In this document: positions 6,090 to 11,409 of the stretch, piece after piece
Numbering within the stretch: position 1 is the stretch's first letter
How the letters are laid out: every line of letters begins with the position of its first letter
From: a bacterium
Lineage (GTDB): Bacteria > Patescibacteriota > Minisyncoccia > Portnoybacterales > JAGGTM01
Assembly (NCBI GenBank): GCA_021163745.1
Contig: JAGGTM010000068.1
Coordinates: 1-11,409 of the forward strand
Direction of reading: 5' to 3'
DNA length: 11,409 nucleotides
Notes under the pieces: model-generated
The model's database searches: none
What the model saw: the letters and a program-made list of their open reading frames with translations, nothing else
Told to the model about the DNA's origin: nothing
Translations under genes and position numbers: made by a program

Positions 6090-7160
6090 TTATTTTTGCA
6101 ACAACATTCTTAACTCCGCTACATTGGGAGAATAAATTTCTGCTTGCTCTTTAGAAACCAGCTTCTTTTTTACTAACTCAGCGAGAGACCTATTTAGAGA
6201 AATCATTCCCTCATCAGAAGAAGTTTCAATAATCATATCAATCTGATGTGTTTTTTTCTCTCTTATTAAATTTCTAATAGCAGAATTAGCAATCATTAAT
6301 TCTACCGCGTTAATTAATCCTCCTTTAAGACACGGAAGCAATCTTCTGGACAAGGTCCCCAACAAGTTAGCGGCAAGCTGCATTCTAATCTGATTCTGTT
6401 GGTGGGACGGGAAAGAATCAATAATTCTATCAATGGTTTGCGCCGCAGTGTTAGTATGCAAAGTGGCAAGTACCAAATGTCCTGTTTCTGCGGCAGTAAC
6501 AGCAGAAGAAATAGTTTCCGAGTCTCTCATTTCTCCTATCATAATAATATCAGGATCCTGACGAAATGCCGCTCTTAATCCTCTATGAAAATCCTGAACA
6601 TCTATCCCTACTTCTCTTTGGTCAATAACGCATTTATCATCATTAAAAATATATTCTATAGGGTCCTCAATAGTAACTATATGGTCATGACGAGTATGAT
6701 TTATCTCATCAATAATCGCTGCTAAAGCAGTTGATTTACCATGACCAGAAGGACCAACTATTAGAAAAAATCCCTGCGATGCCTGAGTAAACTGATGTAG
6801 AGTAGAAGGAAGATTTAACTCTTCAATGGTTCTTATTTTTTGAGGAATATATCTTAAAGCAATAGATATATGTCCTAACTGATAATAAACATTAACTCTA
6901 AATCTTGCTTTGTTTTTATAAGATATTGCCAAATCAATATCCCTTAAAGCCAAAAATTTTTCTTTTTGGTCTTCATTTAAAATTGAAAATGCCAAACCTT
7001 CAATATCATCGTCTTTTAAAACCGGCCTATCAGTTAAACGAATTAATTGTCCGTCTATCCTTAAAATCGGTGGCTCATCTACACAAATATGTAAATCTGT
7101 AGCCCCTTTTTGAATGACTAATTCTAATAATTCTTCAAGTTGTTGCTTATAATTGTTCAT
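6090..7160 (-). CDS. pilT: Type IV pilus retraction ATPase PilT
   Basis: PilT is the hexameric cytoplasmic motor that depolymerises the pilus. The 356-residue length is typical. Motifs in order are: the N-terminal ASDLH-like GATDLHI (19-25); Walker A GPSGHGKS (136-143, a variant of the usual GPTGSGKS); the Asp box VTIEDPIEY (162-170); Walker B DPDIIMIGEMRD (202-213); the His box ATLHTNTAAQTIDRIID (232-248); and the retraction-specific AIRNLIRE (294-301). The last motif, and the absence of the tetracysteine zinc site, separates it from PilB. It follows the response regulator gene after 92 nt containing a possible promoter, so it may be separately transcribed. No Shine-Dalgarno is visible. Confidence 0.97.
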   Translation of the reverse strand: MNNYKQQLEELLELVIQKGATDLHICVDEPPILRIDGQLIRLTDRPVLKDDDIEGLAFSILNEDQKEKFLALRDIDLAISYKNKARFRVNVYYQLGHISIALRYIPQKIRTIEELNLPSTLHQFTQASQGFFLIVGPSGHGKSTALAAIIDEINHTRHDHIVTIEDPIEYIFNDDKCVIDQREVGIDVQDFHRGLRAAFRQDPDIIMIGEMRDSETISSAVTAAETGHLVLATLHTNTAAQTIDRIIDSFPSHQQNQIRMQLAANLLGTLSRRLLPCLKGGLINAVELMIANSAIRNLIREKKTHQIDMIIETSSDEGMISLNRSLAELVKKKLVSKEQAEIYSPNVAELRMLLQK

Positions 7161-7178
7161 AATAATATCTTATTTTAT

Positions 7179-7206
7179 ATTTTATCACATATTAACCTAA
7201 ATTCAA
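7179..7206 (-). promoter_or_regulatory. Possible promoter of pilT
   Basis: Read on the - strand, TTGAAT (7206-7201) and TAAAAT (7184-7179) are separated by 16 nt, close to a sigma-70 consensus. The -10 box ends 18 nt before the pilT ATG. In such AT-rich sequence chance matches are common. It does lie in the longest repeat-free gap of the cluster (92 nt), which supports it slightly. Confidence 0.33.
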
Positions 7207-7252
7207 ACTATCTTTCTGCGCTTTTTAAAAAGAAAATAAGAGAGGAATTCGT

Positions 7253-7624
7253 CTATTCTAAGTTTAACCTCTTCTTTATTCTTTCCAATACCCCTGAAGG
7301 AGTAAAATGCGCTTTAATAATATAATCATCCGCTCCTAAACTTAACCCTTTTTCCACATCCGACCTCTGACCTAAATTTGTTAAAAGTATAACAGGTATC
7401 TTTTTTAATTTTACATCATTTTTAATTTTTTTCAAAATCTCAAATCCATCTGTTTTTGGAAGTACAATATCTAATAAAATTAAATCTGGCTTTATCTCTC
7501 TTATTTTCCTAAAACCCTGCTCTCCATCCGTAGCTAATTCTACCTCAAAACCTTCGCGAGATAATTTTTCCGCATACATTCCTGCTAAAAATGTATCATC
7601 TTCTATAATTAAAATTTTCTTCAT
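7253..7624 (-). CDS. Single-domain response regulator (CheY-like receiver)
   Basis: This 123-residue protein consists of one receiver domain with no output domain. The acidic pocket is E8, D9 and D10 (LIIEDD). The phospho-acceptor is D52 in LILLDIVLP, followed by the switch residues T82 (VILLTN) and K104 (DDYIIK). All residues needed for phosphorylation are kept. The gene starts 4 nt after the stop codon of the upstream pilin-like gene, so the two are almost certainly co-transcribed and perhaps translationally coupled; there is no other ribosome-binding signal. By position it probably controls the pilus, like PilG/PilH or other CheY-type regulators. No histidine kinase gene is in the window, so its partner is unknown. 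Confidence 0.92.
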   Translation of the reverse strand: MKKILIIEDDTFLAGMYAEKLSREGFEVELATDGEQGFRKIREIKPDLILLDIVLPKTDGFEILKKIKNDVKLKKIPVILLTNLGQRSDVEKGLSLGADDYIIKAHFTPSGVLERIKKRLNLE

Positions 7625-7628
7625 AATA

Positions 7629-8090
7629 TTATGGGGTAATTGTATTTTCGCCTTGAGGATATCCGTTATCCTGTAATGAATTTGTCTCTAAATAAAATTT
7701 TATCATAAAATCTTCTCCGGATGAAGGAGCTTCATAAAAATATCTATAATTTCCACTATTTACCGGATCTATTACAGCGGTACCAATAACATCGGCATTA
7801 ATCAATTCCGAAGATACAGAATCAGACCCGGTTAGATAACAATCCGGCTTTCCATTGGAGTTAGAATCCCCTTCAGTGGGAACGGGAAAATTTCTATGCT
7901 CTGCATAATAAAGAGACAAAGCATTTCTCAATGTATTAACATCTTCCAATCTTCTTCTGTCTCTAGCTCTTGCTTTTGTGCCGGTCATTGCTACCAATGT
8001 CAAAGAAGCCAATATTCCAACAATGGCAACAACAACCAATAATTCTATAAGAGTTAATCCTTTAAATTTGTTACTAGCGGGAAAAGACAT
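7629..8090 (-). CDS. Type IV pilin-like protein (pseudopilin/minor pilin) with a predicted calcium loop
   Basis: The 153-residue prepilin has a PilD site between Gly11 and Leu12 (KFKG/LTLIELLVV), Glu16 as mature Glu5, and a hydrophobic helix (12-34) followed by the basic RARDRRR stretch (41-47). The globular part has YYAEHRNFPVPTEGD, like GspG-type pseudopilins and CPR pilins. Within it, D75-S-N77-S-N79-G-K-P-D83 has the DxNxNGxxD spacing of EF-hand-like calcium loops. I chose the ATG at 8090. An in-frame TTG at 8111 would add seven residues, but it lies inside the family 1 repeat and would lengthen the leader unusually. The gene lies between pilB and the receiver gene. It could be a minor pilin that primes assembly or a second structural pilin. 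Confidence 0.87.
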   Translation of the reverse strand: MSFPASNKFKGLTLIELLVVVAIVGILASLTLVAMTGTKARARDRRRLEDVNTLRNALSLYYAEHRNFPVPTEGDSNSNGKPDCYLTGSDSVSSELINADVIGTAVIDPVNSGNYRYFYEAPSSGEDFMIKFYLETNSLQDNGYPQGENTITP

Positions 8091-8101
8091 GGTTTTAAGC
8101 G

Positions 8102-8275
8102 TAAAGCGCAAAAGTAGTTAAATTCAAAATTCAAAGCACCAAATCCTAAACAAATTCAAAATTCAAATGTTCAAAATTCAAAACTTTAATTTCCTTAAAT
8201 CTTGTTTTGAATTTTGGATTTTGATCATTTGAATTTGTTTGTAATTTGTAATTTGGAATTTGGAATTTGGAATTT
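8102..8275. repeat. Family 1 AT-rich inverted repeat, copy B
   Basis: The left arm consists of AATTCAAAATTCAAAG and CAAATTCAAAATTCAAATG units. The right arm has the complement, ending in three ATTTGGA units (8251-8275). The first 59 bases (8102-8160) are identical to 10307-10365 in copy C, which implies recent spread or gene conversion. The right end overlaps the pilB stop codon at 8276 and the left end reaches the start region of the pilin-like gene. The element thus fills the whole gap between these two genes. Confidence 0.85.
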
Positions 8276-9898
8276 TTACTCCTCCACTACTTTCATTACC
8301 TCCTCAAAAGAAACCATTCCTTGTAATACTTTTATTATACCATCTTGTTTCATAGTAACCATCCCCTGTCTTGCCGCTTCTTTTTCCAAATCTGCCTCAG
8401 TAGGAGAACCGATAATTATTTTTTCTAGTTCCGATGTCATTGCCAACATTTCAAAGAGAGCGATTCTTCCTTTTGTACCTTTATAAGCGCAAAACTTACA
8501 TCCACCAGCCCTATAAATTTTATAAGGAGGATTTGGATTAATCTTTAATTTCTTCAATTGTTCCGGGTCTAATTTGCTTAATTCTTTTTGAATTATCTTG
8601 GAAATCTGAGGTGGGGCAACAATCTCCTTTCTACAATGAACACATAATCTTTTTACTAATCTCTGAGCTATGGCCAAATTTAAAGTGGAAGGAATAAGAA
8701 ACGGCCTCACTCCCATATCAATTAATCTTGGTATAACTCCTATAGCATTGTTTGTATGTAAAGTAGATAAAACAATATGACCGGTTAAGGCAGCATGAAC
8801 CGCCAAACCGGCAGTCTCCTCATCTCTTATCTCGCCTACCATAATAATATCGGGATCCTGTCTTAAAATAGAACGAAGTCCTGATGCAAAAGTATATCCA
8901 ATTTCAGGTCTAATTTGTGACTGATTTATTCCTTCTATACGATACTCAATAGGATCTTCCAAACTGATAATGTTTACCCCTTCCTTGTTTAATATATCCA
9001 TTATAGCATACAAAGTGGTAGTTTTACCAGAGCCAGTGGGACCAGTTATCAAAATCATTCCGTATGGTTTTTTAATGGACTCTTGTATAATGGATAAATT
9101 TCTTCCCTGGAGTCCTAATTCCGGAAGATTCTTCACTCCTACCAAAGGATCTAAAACTCTCAAGGCAACCTTTTCTCCTTTTGAGGTGGGTAAAGTAGAT
9201 ACACGTAAATCAACTCTTCTCCCTTCTACAGTGGTCTGAAATCTTCCATCCTGAGGAACTCTTGTTTCATCTATTTTTAAATTTGCCAAAATTTTAATTC
9301 TTGAAACTATAGCATCCAAAATATGTAAAGGGAGAATCAATGATGTATGAAGAACTCCATCCACTCTAAAACGAACCCTTAACTGCTTTTCCATTGGCTC
9401 AATATGAATATCCGATGCTCTCCCTTCCACCGCATGTTTCAAAATCACTGCTACTATTTTAGTAATAGGCGCCTCCTGGGCAATTCTTGCTACTATTTCT
9501 TCCGGCTTTATTTTCTCTTTCTCTTCTTTAAATTCCTTTTCCAGCTCGGTTAATGCTCTTTTAATCTCTTCTCTTAAAGTCCTGTATTGCTTCAAAACTT
9601 CTTTCAGATGCGATGGCGCAATAACAAATATTTTTGGCTTTAGTTTGCTTCTTAGGGCAATAAATCTTAATGCTTCTCTCGCTTTAAGGTCTTCCGGGTC
9701 AACCATTCCCACTTCTAGTATATTTCCTTCCTTTTTAATCGGAACAAATCTATAAAAAGTTGCTGCCTCCTCCGGAATTTCCTTAAGAACCTCAACAGGA
9801 ATTTTCTCTCCGGTAAGATCTTTAAATGGCAAGCGCAAGGAATTCGCCTTTTTCTTCGCTTTTTCTATCTCTGAGTTTACATTAATGCTTTTTGACAT
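8276..9898 (-). CDS. pilB: Type IV pilus extension ATPase PilB (GspE family)
   Basis: PilB is the hexameric motor that powers pilus polymerisation. The 540-residue protein has an N-terminal GspE_N-type domain (~20-105) and a charged linker helix (~108-130). The ATPase core follows: ASDIHIEP (161-168), Walker A GPTGSGKT (286-293), Asp box SLEDPIEY (312-319), Walker B DPDIIMVGEIRD (348-359) and His box STLHTNNA (388-395). A tetracysteine zinc site is formed by C419-x2-C422 and C467-x2-C470, a hallmark of PilB/GspE rather than PilT. The family ending LKQDGIxKVLxGxxxxEE is recognisable. A family 3 hairpin lies 25 nt before the ATG and a family 1 hairpin starts at the stop codon. No Shine-Dalgarno is seen. 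Confidence 0.97.
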   Translation of the reverse strand: MSKSINVNSEIEKAKKKANSLRLPFKDLTGEKIPVEVLKEIPEEAATFYRFVPIKKEGNILEVGMVDPEDLKAREALRFIALRSKLKPKIFVIAPSHLKEVLKQYRTLREEIKRALTELEKEFKEEKEKIKPEEIVARIAQEAPITKIVAVILKHAVEGRASDIHIEPMEKQLRVRFRVDGVLHTSLILPLHILDAIVSRIKILANLKIDETRVPQDGRFQTTVEGRRVDLRVSTLPTSKGEKVALRVLDPLVGVKNLPELGLQGRNLSIIQESIKKPYGMILITGPTGSGKTTTLYAIMDILNKEGVNIISLEDPIEYRIEGINQSQIRPEIGYTFASGLRSILRQDPDIIMVGEIRDEETAGLAVHAALTGHIVLSTLHTNNAIGVIPRLIDMGVRPFLIPSTLNLAIAQRLVKRLCVHCRKEIVAPPQISKIIQKELSKLDPEQLKKLKINPNPPYKIYRAGGCKFCAYKGTKGRIALFEMLAMTSELEKIIIGSPTEADLEKEAARQGMVTMKQDGIIKVLQGMVSFEEVMKVVEE

Positions 9899-9922
9899 AA
9901 AAAATAGTTTATTTTTAACACT

Positions 9923-9962
9923 TTACCTCACACCACGACTTAACAACCGCGGTGTGTGGTAA
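9923..9962. repeat. Family 3 inverted repeat, copy 2 (upstream of pilB)
   Basis: TTACCTCACACC (9923-9934) pairs with GGTGTGTGGTAA (9951-9962) at 11 of 12 positions. The loop region contains CGACTTAAC, the complement of the GTTAAGTCG core of copy 1 at 4094-4161. It lies between the stop codon of the upstream short gene and the pilB start, in the opposite orientation to the pilD copy. Confidence 0.7.
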
Positions 9963-9963
9963 C

Positions 9964-10266
9964 CTAAAATGGAATAAACGGATTTTCCCTTCCAACCTCT
10001 TCATTGTTTACATTAATCTCCCCATAAGATTTAAGATTTTTATAATCAGACTCTTCAAATAATGAAGTATCAAATTCTATACTTATTTTTGGCGGAATTC
10101 TTCTGGCAGAAGTCTCATTATCGGAAATTTTAATTTCTTGAGGAACAGACCCTGAAGGTTTATGAAATCCATAATACAATATCAAAATCGTAGCCGCAAC
10201 TAAACCTATAAAAACAAAAAGTAATTTTTTTTGTTTCTGATAAAATGGAAACATGATTTTAAACAT
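9964..10266 (-). CDS. Short single-pass membrane protein, probable pilus assembly component
   Basis: The ~100-residue protein has a basic N-terminus (QKQKK), one membrane helix (~14-33) and a ~67-residue extracytoplasmic tail ending GRENPFIPF. I recognise no named family. Its place between pilO and pilB, its size and its topology suggest a PilP-like or alignment-subcomplex role, which is inference. The PPKISIEFDTSLFEESDYKNL section precedes a KSYGEINV strand-like segment and the terminal NPF motif. The start is uncertain. An in-frame TTG at 10296 would add ten residues (SFALCALSF) that are pure translation of the adjacent repeat, so I reject it. ATG at 10266 or 10254 (96 residues) are both possible. 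Neither has a Shine-Dalgarno. Confidence 0.7.
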   Translation of the reverse strand: MFKIMFPFYQKQKKLLFVFIGLVAATILILYYGFHKPSGSVPQEIKISDNETSARRIPPKISIEFDTSLFEESDYKNLKSYGEINVNNEEVGRENPFIPF

Positions 10267-10525
10267 AAAGCTCAAAGCGCAAAGCGCAAAACTCAAAACT
10301 ACAACTTAAAGCGCAAAAGTAGTTAAATTCAAAATTCAAAGCACCAAATCCTAAACAAATTCAAATGACCAAAATTCAAAATTCAAAATAAAATTTAAAA
10401 AAATAAAGTTTTGAATTTTGAACATTTGAATTTTGATATTGTTTGTGATTTGGAATTTGGAATTTGGAATTTTAATAAGCTTTAAGCTTTATTGCGCTTT
10501 GCACTTTGAGCTTTGAGCTTAATAA
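10267..10525. repeat. Family 1 inverted repeat, copy C, nested in an AAGCGCAAA inverted repeat
   Basis: The centre (10320-10474) has the CAAATTCAAAATTC left arm and the GAATTTTGAAC / ATTTGGAATTTGGAATTT right arm of family 1. Around it lies a second inverted repeat. AAGCTCAAAGCGCAAAGCGC (10268 on) is the near complement of GCGCTTTGCACTTTGAGC and GAGCTT (ending 10520). Positions 10307-10365 are identical to 8102-8160. The element fills the 263-nt gap between pilO and the short membrane protein gene and ends 4 nt from the pilO stop codon. No gene is seen in it. Confidence 0.85.
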
Positions 10526-10529
10526 AAAA

Positions 10530-11084
10530 TTACGGCTTATAATACGCATCTATCACCAGTTTAAAATCAAAAATATCGCCCATATCTTTATCAGAATGAA
10601 AACTGATTGATTTTATATTCATTGCCCTTATATTTTCTTCCAAAGAGCGCAAAAAATTCTTAAATGAACCGTAGCTTCCGCTTACCTCTAAATTAATTGC
10701 AATAATATTTAGAAATTTAGAATCACTGAGTTTTTCTTTCTCCTTTTTTCTTTTGTTTTTTGGAGAAATTTCATAAAAACCTACAGAGCCCAAAATCAAT
10801 CCATTACTAGAAGCCAAAGAATTAAACTGAGATAAAAGCACCGGTATATCTTTTTCTTTAGGTAGTGCAGAAAAAAGTTCATCTATCTTTTTTAACATTT
10901 TTTCATCCTTTAATTTATCAGTTTGTTCGACCAACATACTTAATTTTTCAACTTCGCTGCTTAAATCTCCAATTTTTTTTTGATTGCTTCTAAGTTTACT
11001 ATAACAAGGCAAAAGAAAACCAAATAAAATAATTAAAAATAAAACTAAAAAAATTAAAATTATAATGGGTTTTTTGGAAGACAT
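10530..11084 (-). CDS. pilO: Type IV pilus assembly protein PilO-like
   Basis: PilO is a bitopic inner-membrane protein that dimerises with PilN and links the PilC/motor platform to the rest of the machine. The 184-residue protein has a short cytoplasmic start, one membrane helix (~6-27) and a coiled-coil region (~29-65, LSSEVEKLSMLVEQTDKLKDEK). The family-like LFSALPKEKDIPVLLSQFNSLASSNGL follows (70-96). After it comes a ferredoxin-like fold: a long strand (~124-136, FLNIIAINLEVSG), GSYGSFKNFLRSLEENIRAM (a helix), and end strands. Sequence conservation in PilO is low, so fold pattern and gene position carry the call. A lysine-rich loop (109-118) is inserted. pilM and pilN are not next to it; a transposase end is found upstream instead. 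Confidence 0.85.
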   Translation of the reverse strand: MSSKKPIIILIFLVLFLIILFGFLLPCYSKLRSNQKKIGDLSSEVEKLSMLVEQTDKLKDEKMLKKIDELFSALPKEKDIPVLLSQFNSLASSNGLILGSVGFYEISPKNKRKKEKEKLSDSKFLNIIAINLEVSGSYGSFKNFLRSLEENIRAMNIKSISFHSDKDMGDIFDFKLVIDAYYKP

Positions 11085-11120
11085 ATTTTTAAAAACTTAA
11101 AAGTCAAAAGTCAAATCTCC

Positions 11121-11179
11121 CGCTCCAAAGGAGCGAGGCTCGCCCAGCCCTACTTTTGTTCCAAAAGTAGGGCTGGGCG
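11121..11179. repeat. GC-rich double hairpin upstream of pilO
   Basis: Positions 11141-11158 and 11162-11179 are perfect complements: an 18-bp stem with a 3-nt loop (TTC), built on CGCCCAGCCCTACTTTTG. A second perfect hairpin, CGCTCC-AAA-GGAGCG, lies at 11121-11135. Their GC content contrasts with the surrounding sequence. Neither is followed on the - strand by a clear U run, so terminator activity is uncertain. It may be a mobile REP-like unit or a termination or attenuation site ahead of pilO. Confidence 0.85.
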
Positions 11180-11287
11180 GCAAATCTCAAATCTACATCT
11201 CAAATCTTAAAATCAATTTAAACTCAAAGCGCAAAATGTAAAACTTATTTAAAATTACAAATCACAAATTCCAAATTCTAAATGAAA
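11180..11287. repeat. Repeat-rich spacer with a half family 1 arm
   Basis: This stretch is made of CAAATCTCAAATCT units, an ACTCAAAGCGCAAAATG segment like the outer arm of copy C, and TTACAAATCACAAATTCC like one arm of family 1. The matching opposite arm is not in the window. The element may be cut by the adjacent insertion sequence, or continue beyond it. There is no gene here. Confidence 0.55.
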
Positions 11288-11311
11288 TGAGACCCTAACT
11301 TTGGAGAGATT
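11288..11311. mobile_element. Possible end of the insertion sequence
   Basis: TGAGACCCTAACTTTGGAGA starts 24 nt after the transposase stop codon, just where the family 1-like repeat stops. TG at the terminus and its position suggest the terminal inverted repeat of the element. The other end and any target duplication lie outside the window, so this rests on position alone. Confidence 0.3.
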
Positions 11312-11409
11312 TTAGTTCTTTTTCAATTTGTAAAAGTTATGGAGAAACTCATCCGGGCTTCGACCTTTTAAAGCAGAATGGATTCGTTTTTGGTTCCAGT
11401 CATTGATGC
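11312..11409 (-). CDS. IS3/IS481-type transposase, C-terminal fragment (cut by the window edge)
   Basis: The last 31 codons and the stop of a DDE-type (rve integrase core) transposase are visible. They read INDWNQKRIHSALKGRSPDE followed by FLHNFYKLKKN. This matches the conserved end of IS3/IS481 transposases, YNxxRPHSALGxxSPxEF, which follows the catalytic Glu. The frame is open to the window edge, so most of the gene lies beyond it. It is on the same strand as the pilus genes and upstream of pilO, so the element separates pilO from whatever precedes it. Confidence 0.82.
   Translation of the reverse strand, partial: INDWNQKRIHSALKGRSPDEFLHNFYKLKKN

Noticed and set aside
7140..7325. Short + strand open frame across the pilT-receiver gap
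   Set aside because: It overlaps the ends of two real genes on the other strand, and its middle is the probable pilT promoter region.
8118..8275. CRISPR-like array of AATTCAAA / ATTTGGA units
   Set aside because: Units are 7-11 bp, run directly into each other without unique spacers, and are arranged as the two arms of a hairpin; no cas gene is nearby.
8214..8486. Open frame on the + strand reaching into pilB
   Set aside because: It is the antisense of the pilB 3' end plus translated repeat sequence; no protein family is recognisable.
150..11084. Alternative genetic code with TGA read as Gly or Trp, as in some candidate phyla
   Set aside because: All long frames are intact without TGA readthrough and end at family-typical lengths with TAA or TAG, so nothing calls for recoding.
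11288..11311. attL/attR of an integrative element near the tRNA or right edge
   Set aside because: No copy of the tRNA 3' end is seen elsewhere in the window and no integrase gene is present; the transposase fragment is of the DDE type.

Overview
The window is AT-rich and gene-dense. It reads as a chromosomal piece from a bacterium of the candidate phyla radiation (Patescibacteria, perhaps Parcubacteria). Evidence for this is the compact type IV pilus cluster with short pilins (one carrying a QCVDSTG motif), AT-rich hairpin repeats in most gene gaps, and the near absence of Shine-Dalgarno sequences. This placement is an inference; no rRNA or ribosomal protein is present to confirm it. The standard bacterial code fits every gene.

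Layout. At the left edge, on the + strand, are tRNA-Arg(GCG) (22-93) and a complete recG helicase gene (150-2336). Everything else is on the - strand and converges on recG. In the order of transcription (right to left) it comprises: the 3' end of an IS3/IS481-type transposase cut by the window edge (11312-11409); a repeat-rich spacer with a perfect 18-bp GC-rich hairpin; pilO (11084-10530); a short membrane protein ending in GRENPFIPF (10266-9964); the extension ATPase pilB (9898-8276); a type IV pilin-like protein with a predicted calcium loop (8090-7629); a single-domain CheY-like response regulator (7624-7253); the retraction ATPase pilT (7160-6090); the platform protein pilC (6002-4794); a major-type pilin (4663-4265); the prepilin peptidase pilD (4090-3320); and a membrane-anchored trypsin-fold protein that has lost two of three catalytic residues (3282-2536).

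How the genes work together. PilD cleaves and methylates the pilins. PilB and PilT drive extension and retraction through PilC. PilO and the short NPF protein probably form the alignment or assembly subcomplex. The receiver protein, 4 nt downstream of a pilin gene, probably regulates the machine. No secretin (PilQ), PilM or PilN is seen; pilM and pilN may lie beyond the transposase at the right edge.

The most distinctive non-coding content is three families of imperfect inverted repeats, two or three copies each, packed between pilus genes. Family 1 consists of AATTTGGAATTT/CAAATTCAAAATTC arms and abuts the stop codons of the protease-like gene, pilB and pilO. Family 2 (TTCGTGAATATTCGT) flanks pilC, and a related sequence appears to be translated inside pilD. 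Family 3 (TTACC-CACACC around a GTTAAGTCG loop) lies just upstream of pilD and of pilB; the pilD copy carries an expanded 5-bp tandem tract.
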